From: a virus
IMG/VR virus record: IMGVR_UViG_3300034200_001099
Coordinates: 1-64,000 of that record
Length of the DNA: 64,000 nucleotides
Reading direction: 5' to 3' (one strand)
A program made the position numbers and the translations under genes. Below the pieces are notes generated by a model, which saw only the letters and a program-made list of their open reading frames with translations, was not told the DNA's origin and made no database searches. Position 1 is the stretch's first letter, and the number at the start of each line of letters is the position of its first letter. Positions 44,008-51,990 of this stretch are shown piece by piece.

Positions 44008-44607
44008 TTTTTTATCAATACCCAAATTTTCTAAAATACTATACAAATATTTTTTTTGTGGTTTTGATGTTTCAGAAACAACAATACAATTATAAATTGA
44101 CTTATCTTTTAAAAATTCATTTAAAACGTCTAAAAATCTTTTAGATTCATTTTCATTCTTTAATGAAAATAAATAAACATTATTATCTTCCTGTAAAACC
44201 ACTTTGTTATTTAGTTTAGAAATTAAAATTACACCTTTCTTAAAGATATAATTTTCATAAAATTTATTTAGTGTGATCTTTTCTTTTTTTGTTACATCGT
44301 ATATAGTTTCCTCTATTTTGTAATTAGAAATTTCCATAATTTTATAATCTAAATCATCAAGTTCTATTTTTATTTGCCTACCAAGATCATCTCTAACAAA
44401 TAAAGGATTAAACGTAGTATTTTTTTTTTCTAAAATACACAACTCAAAATCACAATCTTTCGCATTCTCAACATCTTTTTTGAAATAAATGGTTTTGTTG
44501 TTATTAATTTTGGTGTCAAAAAATTCTTTAGCCTTAACAAAAGTAACAAACTTGTTTATTATTTTCTTTCTTACTTTATTTTTAAATAAAACCACTAAAT
44601 AATTCAT
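43969..44607 (-). CDS. Hypothetical protein on the minus strand, 212 residues
   Basis: I choose ATG at 44607 ('MNYLVVLFKNKVRKKIINKF'), since the upstream extension is a Tyr/Phe low-complexity run that enters the dnaJ gene. The protein contains 'CDFELCILEKKN' and 'FVRDDLGRQIKIELDDLDYKIMEI' and ends 'KKLLYRRSTTFKPR'. It is a soluble alpha/beta protein like several unnamed T4-type phage proteins. It is divergently arranged with dnaJ, with only 29 nt between the starts. Confidence 0.5.
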   Translation of the reverse strand: MNYLVVLFKNKVRKKIINKFVTFVKAKEFFDTKINNNKTIYFKKDVENAKDCDFELCILEKKNTTFNPLFVRDDLGRQIKIELDDLDYKIMEISNYKIEETIYDVTKKEKITLNKFYENYIFKKGVILISKLNNKVVLQEDNNVYLFSLKNENESKRFLDVLNEFLKDKSIYNCIVVSETSKPQKKYLYSILENLGIDKKLLYRRSTTFKPR

Positions 44608-44636
44608 AAAAAAATAATAATAATAAAATTGAATAA

Positions 44637-45560
44637 ATGAATAATAACAATTATTACGACATTTTAAACGTTGAAGAAACTGCAACTCAAGACGATATTA
44701 AAAAAAAATATAGAAAGTTAGCAAAAGAAAATCACCCTGACATTGGAGGTGACGAAGAAACTTTTAAAAAAATATCCACAGCTTATGATGTTTTAAGTGA
44801 TGAACAAAAAAGACACAGATATGATCAAGAAAGAAAAGGCGTTTTCGGATCATCTAACAATTTTAACGATATTTTTAATAGTATGTTTGGTAATGGACAA
44901 AGTAATGGTAATAGAGCCGCCCATACGTCAAATATCACAGTAAGTATCGGGACAATAAATTCATATAAAGGAGGAAAACATAGTCTTTCATATAGAAGAC
45001 AATCTAGTTGTGATCCATGTAATGGGACTGGAGGAGAAAAAAAAGTTTGTAATTTTTGTGGTGGAACAGGTAATATTGTGAGACAATTTGGAAATGGATC
45101 ATTTCTTCAGCTCATGCAAGTTGTTTGTGAGACATGTCATGGAAAAGGATTCTTTATGATTAACGCATGTTTTTTATGTAATGGCGTTGGAACTAAAACA
45201 GAAATGAAAACTTTAGACATTTCATTACCACACGGTATTGATAATGGTCAGTTTTTAAGGGTCACCGGTATGGGTGATTTTAAAAATGGATCTTATGGTG
45301 ATTTGGTTGTTAGAGTTGATTTAAAACCCCAAGATGGTTTTACTAAAGTTGGGAATCATTTAGTTTATGACTCATTCATTACTTTGGAAGATTTAAAATT
45401 AGGAACTGTAAATGTTCCCCATCCTGATGGAGAACTAAACATCAAATTACCAAAAAATATTGATACATCAATACCTTTAAGAATTAAGTCAAAAGGATTT
45501 AAATTAGAAAGTGTTGGGGATCTTATAGTAAATCAATATATAAAATATAGTAGGGATTAA
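44637..45560 (+). CDS. dnaJ: DnaJ/Hsp40 co-chaperone
   Basis: This 307-residue protein has a complete type I DnaJ layout. The J domain (1-66) contains 'YYDILNVEETATQDDIKKKY' and HPD at 33-35. A linker rich in Gly, Asn and Phe follows. The zinc domain has four Cys pairs with central 'CNGTGG', 'CGGTGN', 'CHGKGF' and 'CNGVGT' units. The C-terminal substrate domain has 'LPHGIDNGQFLRVTGMGD'. It would stimulate host DnaK and may assist virion assembly. Bacterial DnaJ is about 370 residues; the shortening is at the C-terminus and linker. Its stop overlaps the stop of the minus-strand gene. Confidence 0.85.
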   Translation: MNNNNYYDILNVEETATQDDIKKKYRKLAKENHPDIGGDEETFKKISTAYDVLSDEQKRHRYDQERKGVFGSSNNFNDIFNSMFGNGQSNGNRAAHTSNITVSIGTINSYKGGKHSLSYRRQSSCDPCNGTGGEKKVCNFCGGTGNIVRQFGNGSFLQLMQVVCETCHGKGFFMINACFLCNGVGTKTEMKTLDISLPHGIDNGQFLRVTGMGDFKNGSYGDLVVRVDLKPQDGFTKVGNHLVYDSFITLEDLKLGTVNVPHPDGELNIKLPKNIDTSIPLRIKSKGFKLESVGDLIVNQYIKYSRD

Positions 45561-45736
45561 AATAAGGATATTAAATCTTTAATTGCTACTATAAATCCGT
45601 ATATGGCAAAAAAAGTAAAAATTCCACCAAATATTAAAACAAATGTTTGTGTATTCTTAACTTGTTTGCTCTCTCTACATGTTGGACATTTAACTTGTGT
45701 TGGCTCTGTTTTGTTGTTGTATATTTCTTCTTCCAT
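45557..45736 (-). CDS. Small zinc-ribbon membrane protein, 59 residues
   Basis: Read on the minus strand from ATG at 45736 this is 'MEEEIYNNKTEPTQVKCPTC', then a basic loop 'RESKQVKNTQ' and one hydrophobic helix ('TFVLIFGGIFTFFAIYGFIV'). The CPTC pair before a transmembrane helix is a common small-protein plan in phages. The plus-strand frame in the same place encodes an incoherent Cys/Leu-rich sequence. Its stop codon is convergent with and overlaps the dnaJ stop by 4 bases. Confidence 0.55.
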   Translation of the reverse strand: MEEEIYNNKTEPTQVKCPTCRESKQVKNTQTFVLIFGGIFTFFAIYGFIVAIKDLISLF

Positions 45737-45793
45737 AATTTGTTATAATAATAATTATACATTAAAACAATTTATAAGTGAATAATTTTTGAA

Positions 45794-45824
45794 TTGACAT
45801 ATCAACATAGAATTCGTATATTTC
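45794..45824 (+). promoter_or_regulatory. Bacteroidetes-type promoter before the Dam-like gene
   Basis: TTG at 45794-45796 and TATATTTC at 45817-45824 are separated by 20 bases, close to the TTG-N19-TAnnTTTG consensus with the last base changed. The ATG at 45838 follows 13 nt later in an A-rich leader. Confidence 0.6.
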
Positions 45825-45837
45825 TAATAAAAAAACT

Positions 45838-46677
45838 ATGTTATCATATATTGGGGGAAAAAGTAAGATAGGAAAGTGGATAGTTCCTTTCTACGATAAG
45901 AATATGGAAACGTATGTTGAGACGTTTGGGGGCATGTTTTGGTGTTTCTTTAATATGGACCTAAAACAGTTTCCCAACCTGAAGAAAGTTGTTTACAACG
46001 ACTTTAATCCACTAAATTATAACTTATTTAAGTGTATTCAAAACCCAACGGAGTTATTGGGGGCAATCAACTCAATTGATTGTCAAAAATTTGGTGTGGA
46101 AATTACACCACCATTATATAAAGAACAATTTATCAGGTTTCAGGCTGAAATATTTGCTGAAAATTTCAGCGTAGAACCTGGCGATTATGATGTTGCCGCA
46201 AAATACGTTTATATTTTAACTCAAGTATTCAGTGGGTCAAAACCTGAGACAAGTTCTTTTATTGACCTTAAAGGTAAGTACAAGTCAAAATATTTGACGT
46301 TTAGAGATAAACTATTAAAACCGGATTGGATAGAACATTTCTTAAAGATAACTCACGTTGAGAATATGGATTTTGCTGAGGTTATTGAAAAGTATGATTC
46401 GCCTAACACTTATTTTTATGTAGATCCTCCATACTGGAAAACAGAGAACTATTACTCCAACCATGACTTTGATCGTCAAGATCACGAAAGACTTTCAAAA
46501 TCTTTAATAAGTATGGAAGGTAAATTCAGTTTATCATATTATGATTTTCCTTTATTATCCGAATGGTTTCCAAAAGATACATATACATGGGAGAAAAAAG
46601 AATTCGCTAAAGCTGCTGCCGCTAAAAAGGGTAAGGCTCAAACTATGGGCGAGGAGCTATTAATAATGAATTATTAA
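45838..46677 (+). CDS. Dam-like D12-class adenine DNA methyltransferase
   Basis: This 279-residue protein has the D12-class layout. 'YIGGKSKIGKWIV' (4-16) is the motif X/P-loop-like start, 'YVETFGGMFWCFF' is motif I (FxGxG type), 'VVYNDFNPLNYNLF' is motif II and 'TYFYVDPPYW' near 196-199 is motif IV with catalytic DPPY. The size matches T4 Dam and bacterial Dam. It methylates adenine N6 in a short target, probably to protect phage DNA from restriction or to mark it. It has its own host-type promoter, so early expression is likely. Confidence 0.85.
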   Translation: MLSYIGGKSKIGKWIVPFYDKNMETYVETFGGMFWCFFNMDLKQFPNLKKVVYNDFNPLNYNLFKCIQNPTELLGAINSIDCQKFGVEITPPLYKEQFIRFQAEIFAENFSVEPGDYDVAAKYVYILTQVFSGSKPETSSFIDLKGKYKSKYLTFRDKLLKPDWIEHFLKITHVENMDFAEVIEKYDSPNTYFYVDPPYWKTENYYSNHDFDRQDHERLSKSLISMEGKFSLSYYDFPLLSEWFPKDTYTWEKKEFAKAAAAKKGKAQTMGEELLIMNY

Positions 46678-46694
46678 TTTTTTCAATTAATCTA

Positions 46695-46702
46695 ATATTT
46701 AT
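46695..46702 (+). promoter_or_regulatory. TATTTAT box before 46717
   Basis: TAATATTTATTA-type box, with the ATG of 46717 14 nt downstream of the ATATTTAT core. It lies in the 39-base gap after the methyltransferase. Confidence 0.45.
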
Positions 46703-46716
46703 TATAAAATTACATT

Positions 46717-48096
46717 ATGTCTTTAAGATTTACCAACCTATTAAGGGACCTTATTGTTGAAAGTTCAAGATTTCAAGTATTGTTCGATAAATTTGTTAAA
46801 CCAAAAGAAAAAGGACAAAGAGGTTTCATGCCTTTTGAAACTTTATTCGCACTTATTGTTGCCGACCCAACTACAAAAGTTCCTGAAGGAATGGATATTG
46901 ATAATGTTAAACCTGATCAAATGGAAAAGGTAAAAATTGGAAAATATGCTCAGTGGTTAATCAAAAACTTTATGACACCTAAGTTACCGGCAGATCATCC
47001 TTTAATGGTTAGTGATCCACAATCAAGTCAATACAAACAAGCATTGACGCAATTTCAATCTCTTTTCATGGAAGATTTATATAAGGTCACAATAAATCTT
47101 CAAAAATATGAAAGATTTAAAAATAGGTTAGCACAAGAATATAGGGATATAAATAAATTAAGTATTGAGACTTTACAAGATCAAGTCAAAGATTTTAGTT
47201 TAGAAAAAACTAAAGCAACCGCTGACGAGAAAAAAGAAGCGTCTGTAACATATGCTCACCCTGGGGCTAACATTGTTTATAGAGGTCAAGATTGGACTGT
47301 TGCTAAAATTTCAGACAAAGGTCCATTAGGTAAAGAAGCGGCATGTTTCTATGGTGGATCTCATAATGAAGGAAGACGAGGGGAAACTACTTGGTGCACA
47401 TCATCACCTGGTCTTAGTTGGTTTGATAGATACATCGGTAGAGGACCATTATATGTTGTAATTCCAAACAAAGCAAGATCATTCAAATCTTACGGAAAAG
47501 AAACAGGTGAAGTTTCAGGTTTACCAGCGGACAGATACCAATTTCACTTCCCTGATAATCAGTATATGGATGCGGATGACAGACCAATTAATTTAATTGA
47601 CTTTTTAAATACAAACGAAGAAGGTTTAAAACAATTCTTTAAGCCTGAGTTTATGTCATCATTGTCAGGTGAAAAAGGAGAAAAAGTGGCTATTGACTAT
47701 CCTAGTGATTCAGCTTCTAAATTTATTGCCTTATACGGATTTGACGAATTCTTCGCTACTTTACCACAAACATTAAAAAGATTTACATTTAAAAACACAT
47801 CAAAAGATAAACTTTCTTTAAATATTCCAAACGACATTGGTAGATTTAAAGAATTAACCGCAATTAATTTTGTTGGTTGTATTGCTTCTTTGCCTGACTC
47901 AATTTGTCAACTACAAAATTTACAATATTTATCTTTGGTTAATAATCCAGACCTTCAGATGCTACCAGATTGTATCGGAAACATGCCAAACCTTATGGTT
48001 TTAAATCTTTCAGGGTCTGATCGTAACAAAGTTCTACCACAATCAATCTTAAGTAGAGAAGAAGAAGATGAAGATTTTAACTTATTTACACATTAA
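46717..48096 (+). CDS. LRR-containing protein with 'TTWCTSS' domain, tagged N-terminus
   Basis: This 459-residue protein starts 'MSLRFTNLLRDLIVESSRF', where LIVE-S fits the shared tag. Residues of about 180-310 contain 'ANIVYRGQDWTVAKI', 'GETTWCTSSPGLSWFDRYI', 'GPLYVVIPNK' and 'RYQFHFPDNQYMDADDRPI', a domain that I know only as an unnamed recurrent phage domain. The C-terminal 90 residues are leucine-rich repeats ('LPDSICQLQNLQYLSLVNNP', 'LPDCIGNMPNLMVLNLSGS'), a protein-interaction fold. A packaged or injected effector is possible; this is inference. Confidence 0.55.
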   Translation: MSLRFTNLLRDLIVESSRFQVLFDKFVKPKEKGQRGFMPFETLFALIVADPTTKVPEGMDIDNVKPDQMEKVKIGKYAQWLIKNFMTPKLPADHPLMVSDPQSSQYKQALTQFQSLFMEDLYKVTINLQKYERFKNRLAQEYRDINKLSIETLQDQVKDFSLEKTKATADEKKEASVTYAHPGANIVYRGQDWTVAKISDKGPLGKEAACFYGGSHNEGRRGETTWCTSSPGLSWFDRYIGRGPLYVVIPNKARSFKSYGKETGEVSGLPADRYQFHFPDNQYMDADDRPINLIDFLNTNEEGLKQFFKPEFMSSLSGEKGEKVAIDYPSDSASKFIALYGFDEFFATLPQTLKRFTFKNTSKDKLSLNIPNDIGRFKELTAINFVGCIASLPDSICQLQNLQYLSLVNNPDLQMLPDCIGNMPNLMVLNLSGSDRNKVLPQSILSREEEDEDFNLFTH

Positions 48097-48119
48097 AGTA
48101 GATTATTTAAAACATTATA

Positions 48120-48127
48120 ATATTTAT
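48120..48127 (+). promoter_or_regulatory. TATTTAT box before 48143
   Basis: TAATATTTATTAA with the ATATTTAT core at 48120-48127 and the ATG 15 nt further. It is nearly identical to the boxes at 46695 and 53140. Confidence 0.45.
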
Positions 48128-48142
48128 TAATAAAATAAAAAT

Positions 48143-49189
48143 ATGAACAGAAGAATTTTAATATCGGAAAATGAAAGATCTAGAATTTTAGGTCTACACG
48201 AAAATCGTAGAATGAAAGAATGGGGATTGATTAACGAACAAGTTATACCAACCGGTTATGACTCGAATGAAGCTTGTAAAGCGGAAGCTCCAAAACTTGC
48301 TGCTAGTAAGGTATTTGCAGGACAGTCTTGGGATGTTGTTAAGGCAAAATGGGTTGAGTCTAACTGTAATGGAACAACTCCTTGTAATGTAGGAACGGAA
48401 GCATCAAATATTAATTTAAGAAAGGCAATGTGTGAAGGAACCTTTACTATGGGTGCACCTGCGGCTGCCACACCATCAGAATATACTGTTTACAAAGGTG
48501 GAGTCCCATCTAAAATGACTGTTGATCAGATTAGTCAAGGACTTGCAGATGGTACTATAAAACCAACTGATAAAGTGTGGGACATTAGTAAAGGTCAAGG
48601 TTCTGATGCCATAGTTCCATTATCAACTTTAACTTTAGACACTAAAATACAAGCATCAATTAAAACTATTGCTCCAGAATTAGCGGGAGAAGAAAAAACA
48701 TATGAAATATCTGCGGATGGTAGAGCTGCCGCAATAAAATATACAAAAGAAACATTAACAAAGGCGATCGCAGATGGCACTTTGAATAAAGATTCGGCAT
48801 ATGTTATTATTGTAGACCCAGCAACACAAGCAAAATCATATCAAAAAGTAATGCTTAACGCTGACTTAGTTCCAATTATTAATTCGGCTTCTGGTGCTCA
48901 ACCTATAGCGGCAGAAAGAAAGTCAACCAATATTCCTGAACTTGATGCTTGGTTGAAAGGACCAATTGGATCTGCATGGGATAAACTTACAGACCCAAAA
49001 CAAAAAGAAAGTATGTTTGACTCATTTGAAAAAACCGACCCAACAATTACTAAATTAAAAGATACGGTAGGTAAGGGACCATTAAGATCTGCGTTAGGAA
49101 TGGCTGCTGACACAGGATTTGGTAGAGGATTACAAAGGTTAAGAGGAAAAGTTGGAGCGGCAATAACTGGTAATCAACCAGTTGCTTAA
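48143..49189 (+). CDS. Tagged hypothetical protein with GYF-like segment, 348 residues
   Basis: The N-terminus 'MNRRILISENERSRILGLHE' is a member of the shared tag group, with ISE-N, LHE-N and then 'LINE-Q' sites. The middle contains 'YTVYKGGVPSKMTVDQISQG' and 'DGTIKPTDKVWDIS', which resembles the GYF_2-type 'W.v..g....pvs..el...i..G.i.pdtlVW' pattern, and a similar second stretch near 180-225. The C-terminus is basic ('FGRGLQRLRGKVGAAITGN'). It is Ala/Lys-rich relative to its neighbours. Possibly an internal head protein. Confidence 0.5.
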   Translation: MNRRILISENERSRILGLHENRRMKEWGLINEQVIPTGYDSNEACKAEAPKLAASKVFAGQSWDVVKAKWVESNCNGTTPCNVGTEASNINLRKAMCEGTFTMGAPAAATPSEYTVYKGGVPSKMTVDQISQGLADGTIKPTDKVWDISKGQGSDAIVPLSTLTLDTKIQASIKTIAPELAGEEKTYEISADGRAAAIKYTKETLTKAIADGTLNKDSAYVIIVDPATQAKSYQKVMLNADLVPIINSASGAQPIAAERKSTNIPELDAWLKGPIGSAWDKLTDPKQKESMFDSFEKTDPTITKLKDTVGKGPLRSALGMAADTGFGRGLQRLRGKVGAAITGNQPVA

Positions 49190-49216
49190 TAATCTATCTT
49201 ATTTTTATATAAAAAA

Positions 49217-49438
49217 ATGATTATTTCAGAGCAACAAATTAGAAAAATAATTAAAAGAGTGATTTTTGAAGATAGAAAAGAATCTATGTTAGAAAAAATG
49301 AAAAGAAAATTAAAAGGAATATCCGACGATAAATTAATTTATAATATGGAAAATGAATTACCTTGGGATTGGAAAGGATCAAAAGAGGCATACTTTGAAA
49401 AACACGAAGATAGAAAATATTCAAAAGGATCAAACTAA
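49217..49438 (+). CDS. Small tagged protein, 73 residues
   Basis: It begins 'MIISEQQIRKIIKRVIFEDR', where MIISEQQ and IFE-D match the tag consensus of the following genes. The remainder is charged ('MLEKMKRKLKGISDDKLIYN') and ends after a Trp-containing helix. It is too small to carry an enzyme domain. Confidence 0.5.
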   Translation: MIISEQQIRKIIKRVIFEDRKESMLEKMKRKLKGISDDKLIYNMENELPWDWKGSKEAYFEKHEDRKYSKGSN

Positions 49439-49456
49439 TATGTGTAATAAATAATT

Positions 49457-50047
49457 ATGAAAAACAAACTATTTTTAACCGAATCTGAAAAATCAAGAAT
49501 TAGTGATTTACACAGAATGGCAATTGTTACTGAAGGTAAAAACACTTTAAATGAGGCTAATTTAGTAGACATTCAAAATTTACTAATAAAAAAAGGAATG
49601 TTGGGACAAAAAGTTGCTGACAATAAATTAGGTCCATTAACTTTAAATGCGATCTATTCTGCATTAACACAAACTCAGCCAACACAAACTCAACCAACAG
49701 GGGCTCAAGGAACAGGGACTCAAGAAACAGGGACTCCAGGAACTGGAGCTCAAGTACCACCAACTCAAGGAGCGCCAGTATATTATCCTTGGGTAAAAGA
49801 AGGTGGAAAACCTGTTCAAAACATAATAGATGCTAAAAAAGCCGACCCAAATTTTCAAAATTGGTTAACTGAATTAAAAAAACTCACCACAGAACAATTG
49901 ACCAAAATTCAACAAGACCTTAAAGCGGCTTTTTTAGAATCAGCTATAGGTGTTAAATTGGATAGCACCGAGGCATATCAACCATACATGGTTGCACTAC
50001 AAACAATTAGTACTGCAATGGAAATGGTTAAAAAACCTCTGGTTTAA
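49457..50047 (+). CDS. Tagged protein with peptidoglycan-binding-like domain
   Basis: This 196-residue protein has an N-terminal tag 'MKNKLFLTESEKSRISDLHR' that ends with 'IVTEGKNTLNEANL' (VTE-G and LNE-A sites). A short domain 'VDIQNLLIKKGMLGQKVADN', then 'LGPLTLNAIYSAL', resembles the PG_binding_1 fold ('vq..L...G....vDG.fGp.T..Ai'). A linker of TQPTGTQETG-type units and a C-terminal helical domain follow. A role at the cell wall during entry is possible. A UUCG-loop terminator follows downstream. Confidence 0.55.
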   Translation: MKNKLFLTESEKSRISDLHRMAIVTEGKNTLNEANLVDIQNLLIKKGMLGQKVADNKLGPLTLNAIYSALTQTQPTQTQPTGAQGTGTQETGTPGTGAQVPPTQGAPVYYPWVKEGGKPVQNIIDAKKADPNFQNWLTELKKLTTEQLTKIQQDLKAAFLESAIGVKLDSTEAYQPYMVALQTISTAMEMVKKPLV

Positions 50048-50106
50048 ACAACACCAATAACACATGTGTAACCTAAATAGTGGTAATAAATCAAACTTAA
50101 ATAAGA

Positions 50107-50131
50107 ACCCTCACTTCGGTGGGGGTTTTTT
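50107..50131 (+). terminator. UUCG-tetraloop Rho-independent terminator
   Basis: ACCCTCAC and GTGGGGGT (one T-G wobble) form an 8-bp stem closed by a TTCG tetraloop and followed by a run of T residues. It ends the transcript of the 46.7-50 kb genes. Confidence 0.9.
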
Positions 50132-50141
50132 ATTTAACAAA

Positions 50142-50149
50142 GTATTTAT
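50142..50149 (+). promoter_or_regulatory. TATTTAT box after terminator, before 50155
   Basis: GTATTTAT lies 10 nt beyond the terminator tail and only 5 nt before the ATG at 50155. The five-gene overlapped array that follows has no other visible promoter. Confidence 0.5.
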
Positions 50150-50154
50150 CTTAT

Positions 50155-50712
50155 ATGAAAATAGTTATATCTGATAACCAATATAGTCTTTTAAAAGAAT
50201 CAGTTGCCATTAAAAATATTGAGGGAATTAAAAATCATTGGAAAAACCAATTAAAAAAAGGTAAAAAAATTAGATTTGATAAAGAAGACTTAGAATTTTG
50301 GGGTATTACTACCAGACAAGAAAAATTTTATGCTCAAACGGCTTTTCAGGAATTAGTCGGAGATGAGGCGTTTACTGAAAAATTCATTAAAAACTTATTA
50401 AATAAAACATTTTCAACAAAAGATTTTAACGATATAATTAATATTGGTGGTTATGATTTTGAGTGGATAATAACTGAAATGGAATATCGTGATTTTGATT
50501 TCTATTTATATGGAAAAACATTACCGGGAGGAACTGTTACTCTTATGGATGGTAGAAACTTATCTTTAGATGAAGCAACAAATGACGAAGATCTATATTG
50601 GGAAATACAAGAAGAAGTTAATGGTGTTGTTCAAGACTGTATGGACAAAATAATTTTACCTGTTACAGGGTATGAGGTAGAAGTATCATCAATAGTAATA
50701 TCGGAAGAATGA
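50155..50712 (+). CDS. Tagged hypothetical protein A of a tandem array, 185 residues
   Basis: I choose ATG 50155 ('MKIVISDNQYSLLKESVAIK') because the upstream frame runs through the terminator. The tag has LKE-S. The rest is an acidic domain with 'YDFEWIITEMEYRDFDFYLY' and a C-terminal helix and strand ending 'GYEVEVSSIVISEE'. The stop overlaps the next ATG (ATGA). Proteins encoded by the four genes downstream share the tag and general plan. No family was recognised. Confidence 0.5.
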   Translation: MKIVISDNQYSLLKESVAIKNIEGIKNHWKNQLKKGKKIRFDKEDLEFWGITTRQEKFYAQTAFQELVGDEAFTEKFIKNLLNKTFSTKDFNDIINIGGYDFEWIITEMEYRDFDFYLYGKTLPGGTVTLMDGRNLSLDEATNDEDLYWEIQEEVNGVVQDCMDKIILPVTGYEVEVSSIVISEE

Positions 50713-51113
50713 AAATAATAATATCTGAACAACAATATGTAATGTTATCTGAGTCAAAATTAGATCCAATGCAAAATCTTATTAACATGGCTTTTGATGA
50801 GGTAAAAGAAAATTGTGATCGAGGTTTTTATATAAGGTCACACCACAATTACATATGTGACCCAATAGAAATGATTGAAGAAATAAAGGTGGTAGATGTA
50901 TCAAAAACAACGTCTATGGGTTACCTTGAAAAAAAAGAATTATCTCAAATGCACATTACCGTTGATATTCATCTTGAATCTATATATTTATTTTACGATT
51001 TAGATAATTTTATTTATCAGTTACAGGGGGAAGCAAGAAACATATTAGGTGGAAGTATTGTATCTATATCAATAGGAGAAGTAATCAATATAAGAAAAGA
51101 ATTTAACTGGTGA
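50709..51113 (+). CDS. Tagged hypothetical protein B, 134 residues
   Basis: The protein begins 'MKIIISEQQYVMLSESKLDP' (ISE-Q and LSE-S). The body is a compact alpha/beta domain with 'YLEKKELSQMHITVDIHLES' and ends 'GGSIVSISIGEVINIRKEF', similar in layout to the end of protein A. It overlaps both neighbours by 1-4 nt. Confidence 0.5.
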   Translation: MKIIISEQQYVMLSESKLDPMQNLINMAFDEVKENCDRGFYIRSHHNYICDPIEMIEEIKVVDVSKTTSMGYLEKKELSQMHITVDIHLESIYLFYDLDNFIYQLQGEARNILGGSIVSISIGEVINIRKEFNW

Positions 51114-51688
51114 TGAAAATTATATTAACTGAAGATCAATATAAGAATCTTTTTGAATCCAATTTTGAAAAAAACAAAAGGTTGGTGGGAAAAATGTGGG
51201 ATGAAGGTATGAACTTGGGTGAGATGTCATCGTTGATTGGTTTAGATGAATCTCAAATAATATTACTTCTTAAAGATAAAAATATAAAAATTGATTGTAA
51301 ATTTGCTGAGGATTTAGTCCTAACTCTTATGTATAGAACTGATTTTATTAATAAAAATTATAATTTCAACAATGGTCAAATGTTTCTAAACTTAAATTGG
51401 GGAGGTTCTAGTGGGTCTGTAGCATTTGAGTTTAATGATAAGGAATATAAGTTAACAGGATGGGCAACACCTTATTGGGGTGGTGATTGTGAAACTCCTG
51501 TTGAGGGTAATTATTTTGAAAATAAAAAAACAGATGAATATGTTAATGAATACGGGAATTCAGATAAAAAAATAGAATACACACCATCAAGTTTTAACTC
51601 AATACAGGAACTTATTGATTTTTTAAATAACGATTACCCTAAACAATTAATCAAACCAATAAAAGAATTGATTGAAGGTTATATTTAA
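51113..51688 (+). CDS. Tagged hypothetical protein C, 191 residues
   Basis: ATG 51113 is chosen over the GTG directly before it; the ATG overlaps the previous stop by one base. The tag is 'MKIILTEDQYKNLFESNFEK' (LTE-D and LFE-S). A helix-turn-helix-like 'MWDEGMNLGEMSSLIGLDES' and a beta-rich 'FLNLNWGGSSGSVAFEF' region follow. No family was recognised. Confidence 0.5.
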   Translation: MKIILTEDQYKNLFESNFEKNKRLVGKMWDEGMNLGEMSSLIGLDESQIILLLKDKNIKIDCKFAEDLVLTLMYRTDFINKNYNFNNGQMFLNLNWGGSSGSVAFEFNDKEYKLTGWATPYWGGDCETPVEGNYFENKKTDEYVNEYGNSDKKIEYTPSSFNSIQELIDFLNNDYPKQLIKPIKELIEGYI

Positions 51689-51693
51689 AATAT

Positions 51694-51990
51694 ATGAAAA
51701 TTATAATAACTGAAGACCAAGTGGCGTTAATAAGAAGGTTAAGTGAGTTAGAAGAAATTCTTGATAAAATTATTAAGGTATTAAATGATGATATAAACGA
51801 TAGTGGTCCGGGTTATAAACCTGATAATTTTGGTGTTTATGAAAGGTGGGTGATGGATAGAGTCAAAAGAGAGTTTAAAAATGATAATCCAAAGATTGAA
51901 TTTCCAAATCACGATTTTATGATGTTAATGTCGGGACAATTTAACAATAAAATTAGAAAAGGTTTTAATAAAGTTAAAAAGAGAAGATGA
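51694..51990 (+). CDS. Tagged hypothetical protein D, 98 residues
   Basis: The tag is 'MKIIITEDQVALIRRLSELE' (ITE-D and LSE-L). The rest is helical and basic at the end ('NKIRKGFNKVKKRR'). It is the shortest member of the array. The stop overlaps the next ATG by 4 nt. Confidence 0.5.
   Translation: MKIIITEDQVALIRRLSELEEILDKIIKVLNDDINDSGPGYKPDNFGVYERWVMDRVKREFKNDNPKIEFPNHDFMMLMSGQFNNKIRKGFNKVKKRR

Noticed and set aside
45603-45785. 60-residue plus-strand frame after dnaJ
   Set aside because: Sequence is an incoherent Cys/Leu/Ser mixture and it lies opposite a better minus-strand gene with a zinc pair and one TM helix.
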